NCBI GenBank assembly: GCA_002914805.1
Contig: JXTB01000030.1
Location: forward strand, 814,305-878,304
Length of the DNA: 64,000 nt
Reading direction: 5' to 3'
Origin: Parasponia andersonii
Lineage: Eukaryota; Streptophyta; Magnoliopsida; Rosales; Cannabaceae
Shown: positions 23,136-36,667 of the stretch, in pieces
Position numbering within the stretch: position 1 is the first letter of the stretch
How the letters are laid out: each line of letters starts with the position of its first letter
Position numbers and translations under genes: made by a program
Notes under the pieces: model-generated
Told to the model about the DNA's origin: nothing
The model's input: only the letters and a program-made list of their open reading frames with translations
The model's database searches: none

Positions 23136-25159
23136 AAAATTTATGTTCCTTATGGGATGGAGAGATTAATCAAACAAGAAAGGAAAAAGTGGTTTTATGT
23201 TTTTGATGAGATGGAAACCAAACTCTGGTTTTAGAGAGAGAACTGAAAAGAAGAAGTGAGAGAAAAAAATAAAAAAAGAAAATAGAAGTTGAAGGATGAA
23301 AAACTATAGCAAAATAAAATGGCATCAATTTAATGCTCTCACCTATCCAGTCCTCACTTTTGGCCAAGAGCAGATTAGCAAAACTCGTTTTTTTCTCTCT
23401 TTACCTAGTCCTAAGTTTTGATCCCAAAAAAGTCGATATATAAACGTAGTCCTAGAAAAGAAAAAATGATCCCAAATAGTCTTATCCATGTCCTTTTCTC
23501 TCACAAAATCTCTAAACCAAGATTCCAAATCCAATGTTTTCACCCAAACAAGATTTTAAATGACGTATGCAATCATACAAAATTTTCATTTTCCATGTAA
23601 TCCATAATAGAGAAAATCACATATAGATTTTCAAACACGTGTAAATTAAGTCTAAAGATTTTTCTCAAAACCATTTTCAAGCCACGTCAAAGTTTACCAA
23701 GTAGATAGCCAAACTTGTAAACATTTTCATCCAAAACTTTTTTAAATATTTTACATCCAACTTTCAAGTAAACTTGTAAATCAATCCATGGAAAGGCCAT
23801 TCATCACCAACATCGTATACTAAATAACAGATTGAAAGTCATTAGTATAGATAACTACTAATTAATTTTGAGACTTGTAGACATGTTTGAAAATTATACT
23901 TCGTGAAAATATATTGGTCCGAGAAATTTGTCCAAACTAATAAAGCTATATAAAAGTAGGATCTTTGAACCACAAAGTACCACAGTTAGATTCAAAGTAA
24001 ACAAGAAGTTCAAATGAGTAGGAATAAGGGTTAGAGACTTTGAGTTCAAAATTACCGTTAACTCTAAAATGGTACAATCCTTGAAAATGTGAAGTAGGAT
24101 CTTTGAAACCAATAAAACTATATAAAAGTAGGATCTTTGAAACCACAAAGTACCATAGTTAGATTCCAAAAAAAAAAAAAGAAAAAATAAACAAGAAGTT
24201 CAAATGGAAGAAGGAACGAGGGTTAGAGACTTTGAGTTCAAAATGACCGCTAACTCTAAAATAGTACGATCCTTGAAAAATGTGAAGCATTTCCACTCAA
24301 CAATAATCAAGTTTAAAGAGTCTTCTTTTCTTAGAGAGAAAAAGTTTATAGAGTCTATAGTTTCCAAACAAAGAATGAATATATCTCCCCCATATTTTAA
24401 AACCATAACAATTAATTTGGAATTCCGAAAAGTCATCAAAACTATGTAAGAAAATTCTAATTTCAACCAAATCCTAAATTGTCAAAGAAGCTCACCAAAG
24501 AATCACAAAACCGATTCTTGTAAGACTAGAGGAAAGTCAAGACCAACTTAAAAACAAACCCAAAGCCATAAAACCAATCCTTCAATCAATGAAATATTTA
24601 CCATCCCCAAAAATTTCCCTTTCGAAAAATAAATAGTTATATCGAATTTTGCAAACAAACTACAAAGTAGGTAAACCGAGATATTACAAGTGAATGATTT
24701 TAAGGAAAATATAATCACAATTAAGTATTACAAACAAAAGAAAACCACAACCTAAAAAACTCGAATAAGACCGACCCATGATAAACAACATTTAATTGCT
24801 ATCTTAAAATCTATAAGGTTCACACAACTTACCGCCAGAATATATATCAGAGTACAAGAATAAATAACAAGTCAACCCGAGGAAGTTCACAAAGGAGTAA
24901 AGTTTACTAGTCTCGTGTTAAAATTGACATTTTCTAGACAAGACTTTTTCAGAAGTCATACTTCCAATCGACACTAGAGTTTATCTCTAAGAAGAATGCA
25001 AATGGACTTAGGAGGAATAGGAATGTGAATAACATATTTAGTAAATTCTCAAGTGATGTATAAGGTATTTGTCAAACATAACTTCCTAAAACTATTTTAA
25101 ACACAAAAATTAGTACAGGCATGATCTGATATAGATCTAAAGCCTGATATTCTGTTACC

Positions 25160-26230
25160 TGTAACATCTACCAATTTCACTCATGTATGTACGAGTAATT
25201 TTAGTAAATATTTAGTGAAATCGGGAGATGCTATTCGAACTTAGAACTAATAAAAATAGTGGATAATTAAAACTTTTTAACTTTATAGAAATATAAAAAA
25301 AACTCCACTCATAATTAAAATATAGTGTAATATATAATTACATACACTCATGAAATTTTTATAATGGATCTCTTAAACAGTTATCCTTATTAGACAAATT
25401 TAAAAACTAGTACGAAATACACTATCATAAAACCACAACATCAAAATGCTTATATATATAAATCAGAATTAGAAAAACGGTGCTCTTCCTCCAATTTCAA
25501 ATATCAACAATATTATCTGTAATGTAAGGATATACGTGAGTATGGAAACTCAATAAATAACGAATGCAAATGTAGCATGCACATAACAGAAAATATATAA
25601 TTAGATAATTGAGATCCATGTATATATTGTATTGCTTGACAAGACCATAAATTGCAGATTGAGCTACTCAGATAATAGATAACATATCATGAGTGATATG
25701 AAGGTTTCGAGCCCTAGAAATCCTCTCTGTATATAGTAGAGATCTTCCATATATCACTGTTAGAGTGTTTCCGAAGGAACCAAATTACCCCTTAAAGAAT
25801 AAGATAGTATCCCCAAAGAAATCAGATATTGTTTCCTAAGGAACCAGATTTCATCTCCGAAGGAGCTAGACAATATCCCTGAAGGAACCAAATATTTAGG
25901 CATTGACCTGCCACACTTTATTCACCAATACTCATCAGGTATAAAAATATACCACATGTTCATACGTCATGTATGATAAAGTAACAAATTCAGAATTTTC
26001 ATACTTCATGCATAACATAATATCATATACAGATTTTCATACTTCAGACATAACAGAATAATAGATACTTGTAAACACATAATTCCAGGATTCCAAAGCT
26101 TCACATAAACAAATAATTTACATTGCATGTATAACTTTACTTACTTTGATTCTGAATTTTTTATAGTTTCTTGTAAAATGCTCTTCATTCTAGGTACAAT
26201 TGACGTACTCCTAATATTATTTTCTAAATA
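25160..26230 (-). mobile_element. Ty3-gypsy LTR remnant with primer-site-like end (arm B')
   Basis: On the minus strand it ends GATGTTACA and is followed by GGTAACAGAATATC. This is one base different from the other arm at the primer-site-like position. Contains the minisatellite at 25760-25895. Confidence 0.5.
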
Positions 26231-26716
26231 ATATCATTATGTATACAATCCTACAAATTCTTTGTTCTAAACTTCCCTTGAAAATAACTACTTCCTAATT
26301 TTATGCAAAAAAAAAAAAAAACAAAACACGAAGCAATTGACGAATCAATACACATATGCTACTACTCCAAAAATATTTCCTAATCCAATAAAACGTCCCA
26401 AATAGTTCATAAGAATCTCACATAGTAACAACAATTAAAAAAAAAATTCTGTTATATGAAGTCATGTAAACGTTTTACATATAAACAATAGCTAACTAAT
26501 ATAAAGACCTGAATTAACTTTAATTTAATTTATTTAAAGAAGCAAAACTTGGTAACATAAGAAGTTATTCTAATTACATTAGTAAATTATCATGATCACA
26601 TATATAATAATTATATAAATTAGTTATTATGTAAATTATGAGCCATTTGACACTGTGTACAGACATATACAACTATGAAAATATTATCAAAAGTAGTAAA
26701 TTAAATTTTCCTTCAA

Positions 26717-26776
<60 letters not shown>

Positions 26777-26855
26777 CAATCAATATCAGTATATAAGACA
26801 ACTGAATCAAACTCGAACTTCACTGTGCACATGCACTATTAGCAATTTATCTGGA
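26231..26855. other. AT-rich insert beginning, no gene
   Basis: Begins where the A/B contiguity is broken. Contains a poly-A run (26303-26318) and a long (TA)n at 26718-26775. No coding signal. Confidence 0.5.
26718..26775. repeat. (TA)n microsatellite
   Basis: About 29 TA units without interruption. Confidence 0.95.
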
Positions 26856-27163
26856 CTTATTCTTAGAGTTTTGTGGCTAAACTATTTATTCATCAAACCT
26901 AACCAGTAACATAAATATACTTTCCCCTGGTATCATCAAAAGACAATCGGACAATTAGTAATTAAATCAAAGTTTCGTAAGCTACGATCCAAATAATTGT
27001 AACAACAAACTTATTCTTAGAGTTTTGTAGCTAAACTATTTATTCATCAAACCTAACCAGTAACATAAATATACTTTCACCTGGTATCATCAAAAGACAA
27101 TCGGACAATTAGTAATTAAATCAAAGTTTCGTAAGCTACGATCCAAATAATTGTAACAACAAA
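26856..27163 (+). repeat. 154-bp tandem duplication, nearly identical
   Basis: The unit beginning CTTATTCTTAGAGTTTTG at 26856 repeats at 27010. I see two base differences between units (TGTGGCT/TGTAGCT and CCCCTGG/CACCTGG). A recent event, or an assembly error. Confidence 0.92.
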
Positions 27164-27710
27164 CACGTACAATTATATATTTATATATACAAGTACAAAA
27201 ACAACTTCCTAATCCCATCACGTGAGACTAAATTATATGTGCCTTTAAATATTGAACTCAAAAGTACTTGAACATGTCATATAATCAATAGAAAATAGAA
27301 ACACATAATAATTAGTGACTTCCAAATAATTACACATATATGGATATCTATTAAATAATGAAATTAAAGTTAATTCTATTATCAACAGGGTCCAAACTAG
27401 ATCAGCTCAAACTTTTCTTGACTACATGCATCTTCAAACACTTTTTAGTGAAAACATAAGTAAATTTAGATCTCTAGAATAAATTCTTACAGTAGGAAAC
27501 AAAGGAAAAAAAAAACAAGTAACATGTACAAAACATATTTCACATGATTAGATGAAACACTCATATATTTTTATATAATAAAATGTAACTGTTAACTCTA
27601 TAAAATTAGAGTTATCTACTACTAATTTACCATAAGTTTTGTTATGTTCTTGTTTATATTAAGTTATTTCAAGCATTTTTCTTGCTGTTTTGATTTTTTA
27701 TTTGTTTATA
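27164..27710. other. AT-rich spacer, nothing recognised
   Basis: No open frame or repeat structure worth calling. Confidence 0.5.
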
Positions 27711-28670
27711 TTGATAGGAAGATAAAACAAAGGTATTTGATGCAAAATAAGGTGAATTTATGCCTCCTAAATGGGTTTTTTAAATTATTAGAATCGAAAT
27801 TGAATCCAATACAGTCGTAATACATCAAAATGAGGCAAATCGAAGCTCAAACGAAGAAATAGCACACTCAAAAAGCCGAGGTGCCAAACTAGTGGAAAAG
27901 CAGCGCCAACTCTCGGGTAGTTTTGGCGTCGCGATGCCAAAAATGGTGCCCTAACCCTACCTCCTGCTTCATAGGTTAAAGATTGACGGCTGAGATCAAC
28001 TTTTTGACGATCCAAAGGTCCAGATTCGGTCTGCCTTAGGTTTGCACGGGTCACCTCTTTAAAACCCTATCTTGGGGGTTGAAAGAGGCATGTGGGGATA
28101 TAGAGAAAGAGAAGAAGACAACCATAGAAGGAGAAGAAGAAGAGAAAGAAGAAGAAGAATACAAGCTCTAATCCTCCATTTCTTGATAGGAGAATAAAAC
28201 AAAAGTGTTTGATGCAAAATAAGGTGAATTTGTACCTCCTAAATGGATTTTTCAAACTATTGAAATCGAAATTAAATCCAATACAGTCGTAACGAATTAA
28301 AAATGAGGCAAATTAGTGCTCAAACGAAGAAATGACATACTCGAAAGCAGAGGTGCCAAACCAGTGGAAAAATAGCACTGCAGTGCCAAAAGTGGCGATG
28401 CAGCACCAACTCTCAGATAGTTTTGGTACCGCGACACTAAAAATAGCACCGCAACTCCACTACCTGCATTCTGTATCAAAAATTGACGGTGGAGATCAAC
28501 TTTTTGATGATCCAAAGGTCCAGATTTGACCTGCCTTAGGTTTGTACAAGCCAACTCTTTAAAATCCTATCTTTGGGGTTAAAAGAGGCATGTGGGGATA
28601 GAGAGAAAGAGGGGAAGACAGCCATAGAAGGAGAAGAAGAAGATGAATACAAGCTCCAATCCTCTATTTC
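27711..28670 (+). repeat. ~472-bp tandem duplication in LTR-like DNA
   Basis: Units start TTGATAGGAAGATAAAAC (27711) and TTGATAGGAGAATAAAAC (28183). Both contain TGATGCAAAATAAGGTGAAT, a segment rich in GTGCCAAA/GCGCCAAC and GA-rich leader sequence. Moderately diverged. Similar wording (GAGGCGCCAGAGTCC) occurs at 58300, suggesting one repeat family. Confidence 0.8.
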
Positions 28671-29691
28671 TTGATTTCCTCCACAACATCAATACCACTC
28701 TTTTTTCATGTAATCTTTTCTTCATTTTCTTGTAAGTTTTTCTTTGTATTTTCCATATTTAGAGAGTAGTATAGTTGAGAGTAAATCTTTGAGAGAGGAA
28801 TTAAGAGAGTAAGAACCATGTTTGGAGGAGGAAATTGATAACCTCCATAAACATCTTCGAGCTCTTCCAAGAGGGGTAATTCTAAAACTCTTTTCTTTTT
28901 GATATTTGTATTTCTTGATTCTATAGTATTATAATACTATTATTCTTAATTTATATTATGAACTAAATATTTCTTTGTCTAGTTTTATTATGTGAACCAA
29001 TTTAATATCTTATGTTTGTTTATTTATTTCCTCTATCATTATCATATCCATTGTTAAGTTATTTATTTTACTTTATACTTATTGCTTCTATTTAATTGAT
29101 CACCAAATAGATTCTTGAGTGAAACCTTTATGAATTTGGGAAGGGAAATTTAGGTTTGGACATAGGTAGAATAACATAAGCTCACCTAATGTGGGGTGAG
29201 TTTGCATAGGATAGGAATATATCTATGTAATTTGTACAACCATTTTGAGAGAATTACTAAACTTAATAAATCTAGTCAATTTATGTTAGGAGTAACATAT
29301 TAGCTTATCTAGGTATTTTTACTTATGTCTTGGAAAGGAGTTTATAAATACATTTGAATTCTCAGTTGATAACTCTACTGGATTAATTAATGTAAGAGGG
29401 AAATTGGGAGATTGTGTATTTAAAGGAAGGTTGGGGAATTAGTAAACCAAGACATTTTTCTTATTACTTACTTTCATTCATTTTGTATGTTAGTTTAGTA
29501 GCTTTGTTCTATTTCTTCAAACTCTATATATCGGTTATTTGGATAAAGTTAGGACTGACCAATTTTAATACTTAATTTAGACTTAGTAATCAATCCTCAT
29601 ACGTTCGATACTCTAACTCCTAAATCTATATTACTTGTAACCGTGTACATTTGTACGGGAGTGTGTGAGTATAATTTATAGTTGTACATTC
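28671..29691 (+). mobile_element. Probable LTR-retrotransposon terminal sequence
   Basis: Ends with TATATTACTTGTAACCGTGT near 29625-29650 and a …TTTGTACGGG motif, which I associate with the U5 end of plant gypsy (Tat/Ogre-like) LTRs. Together with the preceding duplication it may be one degraded LTR. No boundaries or coding sequence could be fixed. The copia element at 29692 is inserted at its right edge. Confidence 0.4.
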
Positions 29692-31406
29692 TATTAGATA
29701 TTTTTAGCCCAAGATTGACAACCCAAGAAAAGGATGAATTGGATTTTAAAACGTTTTGAGAAACTTTTTAACTATTCAAAACCATAGACCACTATTTTAA
29801 AACTTTTTAGCTAAATCAACAATAATGCCAAACGCATAACAATAATAGCAAGTATATTAAGCACACTAAATATCAAACACTCAATTAAATAGCTTGTAAT
29901 AAAGTAAAGAGTGTAAGGATAGAGAAAGTGTAAACTCAGTTTTTACGAGATTCGACAAACATGACAGTTTGCCTACGTCCCTGGCCCTCGGCAACTTGCT
30001 TTGAGCTTTCTGCTATCGGATCAAGATTATGGGCTTGACCGACCCTTTTTACAAACGAAGTGAATTCTTCTTAGGCACACCCTAGCCTTTACAATAGGCT
30101 TAACTCCGGCTCTATCACGCCTAATCTCAGATTGTTTTGACTCCGGTGCCAATCTCACTTATACGGATTGTTTAGACAATGGTGCCAATCTCACCAACTC
30201 ACGGGTTGTTTATGACTCTGATGGCAACCTCACCTAAATCGGATTGTTTATGAATCCGATGGTAACCTCACCTCACACTCAATGGTTTTTCAATAAACAA
30301 AAGTGAACACTCACTTATAAATTCTCCTCACAAAGTAATTAATACAATTTTGACTTAGAAGATTTGAGAACAATGCACAATGAATGTTCTAAGATTAACT
30401 CAATATAATTTGAAAGTATAATTGATGTGAAAATAGGCTAAGACACTTTGAGAGTAGATGAATATCAATTTAAGTTCATGCTCATCAAATGAGGCTCTAT
30501 ATATAGATATCTAAGAAAACTAGCCGTTTATAGTCGTTATTAGCTTTCTGCCAAATGTTTGGTTGACCAAAATTAACACTGGTCGACCAAAAATATAGCT
30601 GTTAGAGTTTGACACATCAATTCAGCTTCAACGGTCATTTCTAGTCACTGGTCTAAAAAGTAATCGACCAACTTTAGTCGACTAATTTTGGTCGACCAAA
30701 ATCATATTTTGGTCATATTTCAGATTCTGACAGGATTTTGGCATTTTTCAGATTTTAACAGCTTTTGACATTTCAAAAACTGACTTCTAAACTTGTTTTA
30801 AACATTTTAAAAACAATAGAAATTAATTTGAAAAGAATATTTTGGCTATTGCAAACTTGTTTTAGTTTCACAAAGATATTTAACAATAATTTAGAAAGTG
30901 TTCATCCTAAAATATATTCTTGTTTGCAAATAGAAAATTTTCTTTTAGCCTATTTCAAATAATCATGATTTCAAATATATTTGCAACTTATTTAACCTTA
31001 AGAAATCATGTTTTAAAGAATATTTTCCCATTCAAAGATATCATTATTTTCTATTTTCAAACTTCTATGATAAAATAACCATTTTAAGCTTAAGATAGTT
31101 TAAAAACTCTTTTAAAAAGTATGAGCCAATGCAAAGAGAATTTGTGTGCAATGAACTAAATAAAATATAAGACTAAGTATGAAGTATACTCTATCTAGAC
31201 ACGATCTTGTATCTTGATTGTTCATCTTCAAACTTGATTCTAATATGTCCATATGCATCCATCTTCAAGCTTGATTCCTTCATTAACTTAAGGTAGAACT
31301 TTAATACCATTTCACTACACACTCAAGTTAAATCATTAGTACTAAATCAAATATTTGTTATCTTCAAAATAAGAGTGAGTAAGATTGAAACCTTAATTTC
31401 CCAACA
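29692..31406 (-). repeat. Copia element 3' LTR
   Basis: Starts at the polypurine side with TGTTGGGAAATTAAGG (read on the minus strand). The outer terminus has decayed from TAACA to TAATA. Pairs with 34964-36662. Confidence 0.92.
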
Positions 31407-31420
31407 ATCTCCCCCTTTTT
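31407..31420 (-). other. Polypurine tract of the copia element
   Basis: AAAAAGGGGGAGAT on the minus strand directly abutting the 3' LTR; the primer for plus-strand DNA synthesis. Confidence 0.9.
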
Positions 31421-33621
31421 GATGATGACAAACATTGATTTATAAGATAAAAGAAAATATGCAATAAGGATATTAAAGTATGAAGTTTGACAAATTTATC
31501 ATATTCCTTACCATATTTTAAGCTCCATCTCAAAATATGCTTGAGAAAGTTAAAGGGACTTACTCCCTCTTTTTAACTCAATTAAGCATCATAAGCATAT
31601 TGTGAGAAAATTAGAAATGTGTACTAAACAAAGTTCTCTCCCTTAAACTATGCACACTCATAAATGAAGCTTTTCTCTTCATATTCATAAATCAACATTA
31701 TTCTCCCCATTTTGACATCATTAAAAAGATAGAGACAAATATTAAACTAGATATTGCATAAAAACTATTTTATCTTTAAAATAAGATTCTCCCCATGTGA
31801 ATTTACTATACCACTTTCTCCATTTGAATTCATGAAAAAAAAAGTATATAAAAGAGTAATACTCAAACAATTTTCTCTTCATGTAAAAAATAATATAACA
31901 AGTTAAACAATAAAGAGATATAGAAGAAACTAGGATTGAACAATCTTCAAGATAAGAATAACAATGTCAAACATAAGATTGAACAATCATGTGATGCCAA
32001 AGAGTATGAAAAGTATAGCATATTCTATGTAAAGAAGTTTCATCAAATCAATATCACGAAAGCTTTAAATATTTCACTTGTTGACAATATATTTCTCCAA
32101 GTATAATCATCACAAAGCATAGGAGAAATTCAAAGTTATTAAAGCACAATAATGAAATAATTTCCTTTCCTTCATTTTCATCAAATTATAGAGAGCATAA
32201 AATTCATGGAAAAATGATAATGATGAATTTAGCATAAGCAAATCATAAATATACTCCCCCTCAACATATGAATCATGATCAAAATATCAATAGTTAAAGT
32301 AAGAAAAGATCAATAATATATGAGAGACATCAATTATAGATACCAATTATTTTTGAAAACAATTACCAATTATATTTGAAGAAATATAATATCCATGTTT
32401 GATACTAATTAAAACTATACCAATAGATACCAATTGTATTTTGAAAAACTATACAAAGTTGATACTAATTAAAGTAATTAATGAAAGATAAAATGAGCAA
32501 CTTGATATGAATTGAAATAATTTAAATCAAAAACACATTCTTCTTCTCTTTTTGATTCATTAAAAAGTTGCATAAATATGAAGGATAAGATTGATACCAA
32601 TTAACAAATATAAAGTCAAAATATGAATAAGCAACTAATAACAAATATCCAATCTAAACATGATTGTAAGCTAAGTTTAAATAACTATAAGAAATAGATG
32701 TTCAGAAAAGATAAAACATAACAAAACATATCTTGAAAGCTAATGAGAATCTTATATGTGATATTCATAAAGAAAAAAATTGTTCTCACAAAAAAATCAT
32801 GCGTAAAAATGCAAAATGATAAAGTTACAAAGTGTAAACATCGAATTCAAGTAATACATCATTTTGAGTTCAAATACAATACAAATATAGATAAAATAAT
32901 TCAATTAATTATGCATGGTGTTTATCATATAAAAACTATCAAGTATTTGTACAAATATAAGAGTTTAAGCAATATGCATTGTGCAAGTAATTTGAATCAT
33001 ATATGAACAATTTATAAATCAAATACAATCATCTATACCATCCTTCCAAAAGCTCTTCATCTTTTTTGTGTTGAGGTTGGACTTAATCATCATTTTTTGA
33101 TTTGTCGTTAAGCTCCAATCATTTAAGCTTAAATACCAAACCTACAACAACATCATCTATGCTTTTCTCCTTGAAGGAGTCACTAGTTTTATCAAATGTC
33201 ACATGCATAGATATATCTACTACTTAGTTCTTTTGTTGAAAAACTCTTTTTATGCATAAGTAGTAGTAAAGTAACTAGGAAAAGTTCCAAGGTTAGATTT
33301 TGAATCAAAAATTTCAAATTGAATATTTAAAAGAATAAAACAAACTTCAAAAACCTAATCAAATGATTGACAAGAATTAAGCATAATATATTTCTAACAA
33401 GACATTTTTAAATGAAGGCAAAGAATTGTTACTAATATTACTTATGCCAATAATCTTACTTTTTGTATTGTCTCTAAAAAAGAAATATCCACCATTATTT
33501 CTTTGTAAAAGTTGAAAGCTTGGTGAAGTCATTGGTCAAGCTCTTGAAGTGCCCACTTTCTTGGTTGTTCCTACAACAAAGATTCAAATTTGGATTTTGG
33601 TACCCACATAACTTTGGGTCC
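31421..33621. other. Non-coding internal region of the copia element
   Basis: Where pol would be expected there are only short A/T-driven frames. Repeated AATTACCAATTAT- and GATACTAATTAAA-like phrases suggest sequence drift or filler rather than decayed pol. Confidence 0.65.
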
Positions 33622-34913
33622 TTAGGGGTTAGTCTTTGAATTCTTTAGTACCCAAGCTAGTTTTCCACCAAAATATGCATTTTTATTTACAAAGTATGAA
33701 AAACTAGTATGTCTATTTTGGTTGCAATAAGTACATGTATATTTTGAGTTATCATTAGATGTTGCTTTGACAAAATAATTTTTGAGATACTTTTGTTTTA
33801 CAAACGGTTTGTATCCTATACCTCCTTTGTCAAAAACACATCTTTGTCCACCAAGCATTGAATCAAAATTCTTCTTTCTGTTGGTGAAATTGTGGACAAT
33901 ATTGATAAAATCCAAAACTTTTTCTTTTAAGGAAGCATTTTTTTTTGACAAAATATCACAAGTACTACAAGGTAATTTCACATTCTTTCCTTTAGTAAAC
34001 TCTTCAACTATTTTTGACAAACTAAGAATTTCTTTTTTGAGAACATTGTTCTTGAAAATGAGTTTTTCATAATTTTTGTATAAATCATTAAAATCACTCA
34101 ACAAGTTTTCAAATGACAAATCATAATCACTCTCATTAAACTCACTACTAGTATTACTAACATCATGAAATTTACTTTTAGGTTCAAGTGAGCTTACCTC
34201 ATTTTCTATTACCATGAAGCACATGTTGTCTTCTTGATCTCCTTCATTGCTTTTTTTCATCAAGATCTCATGTGTTATGAGTGAAACCATGAGTTCTTAT
34301 AGAAGAAATTTGGTAAGATCTCTAGCTTCTTGAATTGCCACCACTTTCCTTAGATATACTTTAGGAAGACTCCTAAGTACTTTATTCACCAAATCTATGT
34401 TAGAAAACGATTTTCCAAGATCCTTAAGAGAGTTAATGATAATAGTAAATCTAGTAAACATTTGAGCAATAGTCTCATCTTTATGCATCTTGAATTATTC
34501 ATATTAGCGTGTAAAAATATTAATTTTCATCTCTTTCATAGAATTTGTGCCTTGATACGAAACTTCAAGCATATTCCACATTTCATGAGCATTTGTGGTT
34601 TTTTCAATATTATTAAATATATCTCTATCTATACCACAAATCAAAATATGCATAGCTCTATCGTTTTTTGAAATGCAATTTTATCATTTACATCATATTC
34701 ATCAATTTCTTTATCAAAAAATTTATCATCAACTTTTTTCTTAAAAACAAATGGACCTTTAGTAACAATATGCCATAAATCAAAATCTAAAGATTGTAGA
34801 TATGTAAGCATCTTATTTTTCTAATAATTATAATCGGTTCCATTAAAAAATGGTGGTGTAGTAGTTGAATACCCCTCATATGAAAAGTTTTGAAAATTAT
34901 TTGGGTTTGCAAT
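33622..34913 (-). pseudogene. Copia Gag polyprotein remnant
   Basis: Read on the minus strand from about 34913, where the expected ATG is ATT: ANPNNFQNFSYEGYSTTTPP, FFNGTDYNY, later NAHEMWNMLEVSYQGT, DETIAQMFTRF, SLPKVYLRKVVAIQEARDL. After one stop comes a 222-codon open stretch (33622-34290) rich in Asn, Lys and Ser. It ends with a zinc-knuckle-like CTYCNQNRHTSFSYF in which the last cysteine is missing. This is the gag (UBN2-type) of SIRE-like copia elements. Stops and frameshifts near 34300, 34500, 34650 and 34820 make it non-functional. Confidence 0.85.
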
Positions 34914-34949
34914 CTCAAGACGGTTAAGGCTTTTAAAATTGTGCTCCAA

Positions 34950-34961
34950 GCTCTGATACCA
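34950..34961 (-). other. Primer-binding site (initiator Met tRNA)
   Basis: TGGTATCAGAGC on the minus strand, two bases from the end of the 5' LTR; matches the 3' end of plant initiator tRNA-Met. Confidence 0.95.
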
Positions 34962-34963
34962 AT

Positions 34964-36662
34964 TGTTAGCTATTTTTAGCCCGAGATTGACAACCCAAAA
35001 GGGGGGTAAATTGGGTTTTAAAACGTTTTAAGAAACTTTTTAACTATTCAAAATAATAGACCACTATTTTAAAATTTTTTAGCTAAGTCAACAATAATGT
35101 CAAACACATAGCAATAATAGCAAATATATTAAGCACACTTAATATCAAACACTCAATTAAATAGATTGCAATAAAGTAAAGAGTGTAAGGATAGAGAAAG
35201 TATAAACTCGGTTTTTACGAGGTTCAACAAATACGACGATTTGCCTACGTTCCTAGCCCTCGGCAACTTGCTTTGAGCTTTCCACTATCGAATCAAGATT
35301 ATGGGATTAACCGACCCTTTTACAAATGGAGTGAATTCTTCTTAGGTACACCCTAGCCTTTACAATAGTCTTGACTCCGGCTCTATCACACCTAACCTCG
35401 GAATTTTTTGACTCCGGTGACAACTTCACCTATACAGATTGTTTAGATAATAGTGCCAATCTCACCAACTCATGGGTTATTTATGACTCCGGTGGCCACC
35501 TCACCTAAATCGGGCTGTTTATGAATCTGGTGGCAACCTTACCTCATACTCAATAGTTTTTCAATAAACAAGAGTGAAACTCACTTACAAATTCTCCTCA
35601 CAAAGTAATTAATACAATTTTGGCTTAGGAGATTTCAGAACAATGCACAATGAATGCTCTAAGATCGGCTCAATATGATTTGAAAGTGTAATTGATGTGA
35701 AAATAGGCTAAAATACTTTGAGAGTAGATGAATATCAATTTAAGTTCATGCTTGTCTTAAATGTCATCAAATAAGGCTCTATATATAGATATCCAAGAAA
35801 ACTAGTCGTTTATAACTATTATTAGCTTTCTGCCAAATGTTTGGTCGACTAAAAATATAGCCGTTGGAGTTTGACACATCAGTTCAGCTTCAACGGTCAT
35901 TTCTGGCCACTGGTCTAAAAAGTGGTCGACCAAACCAAAAGTGGTCGACCAAAATCATATTTTAGTCATATTTCATATTCTGACAGGATTCTGTCATTTT
36001 TTCAGATTTTAACAGCTTTTGGCATTTTTCAAAAACTGACTTCTAAACTTGTTTTAAACACTTTATAAACATTAGAAATCAATTTGAAAAGAATATTTTG
36101 GCTATTGCAAACTTGTTTTAGTTTTACAAAGATATTTAACAATAATTTAGAAAGTGTTCATCCTAAATTACATTCTTGTTTCCAAATAGAAAATCTTTTT
36201 TTAGCCTATTTCAAATAATCATAATTTCAAATATATTTACAACTTATTTAACCTTAAGAAATCATGTTTTAAAGAATATTTTCTCATTCAAAGAGATCAT
36301 TATTTTCTATTTTCAAACTTCTATGATAAAATAACTATTTTAAGCATAAGATAGTTTAAAAACTCTTTTGAAAAGTATGAGCCAATGCAAAGAGAATTTG
36401 TGTGCAATGAACTAAATCAAATACAAGACTAAGTATGAAATATACTTTATCTAGACACGATATTGTATCTTGATTGTTCATCTTCAAGCTTGATTCTAAT
36501 ATGTCTATATGCATCCATCTTCAAACTTGATTCCTTCATTAACTTGAGGTAGAACTTTAATACCATTTCACTACACACTCAAGTTAAATCATTAGTACTA
36601 AATCAAATGTTTATTATCTTCAAAATAAGAGTGAGTAAGATTGAAACCTTAATTTCCCATCA
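34964..36662 (-). repeat. Copia element 5' LTR
   Basis: Partner of 29692-31406. On the plus strand it starts TGTTAGCTATTTTTAGCC and ends TTAATTTCCCATCA. A TCTATATATAGA palindrome near 35778 may be the TATA region. Confidence 0.92.
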
Positions 36663-36667
36663 CATTC

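Larger units (their letters stand above)
20922..26230 (-). repeat. Inverted-repeat arm B'
   Basis: Reverse-complement counterpart of 2093-7420 with the same internal order, roughly 10 percent diverged by eye. Its outer end (AATAATATTAGGAGTACGTC read on the minus strand, about 26200) corresponds exactly to the base where arm A passes into arm B on the other side. Here unrelated sequence follows instead of the MATE arm. Gypsy LTR remnant at 25160-26230, 193-bp duplication at about 23930-24330, GA/GAA microsatellite at 23038-23135, TTGAC/GTCAA region at 21390-22780, ULP1-type exon at 21534-21747. Confidence 0.85.
29692..36662 (-). mobile_element. Non-autonomous Ty1-copia retrotransposon, complete, 6971 bp
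   Basis: Two long direct repeats (29692-31406 and 34964-36662) bound an internal region. On the minus strand: 5' LTR 36662-34964, primer site at 34961-34950, gag remnant, then a 2.2-kb non-coding stretch, the polypurine tract at about 31420-31407 and the 3' LTR 31406-29692. The five bases outside each end, 29687-29691 and 36663-36667, are both CATTC, a perfect target-site duplication. No protease, integrase, reverse transcriptase or RNase H is present, so it would have needed a helper. The long LTRs and the AAAAAGGGGGAGAT tract downstream of a TTTGTCATCATC motif fit SIRE/Tork-like copia elements. The LTRs show many differences, so the insertion is not recent. Confidence 0.93.
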
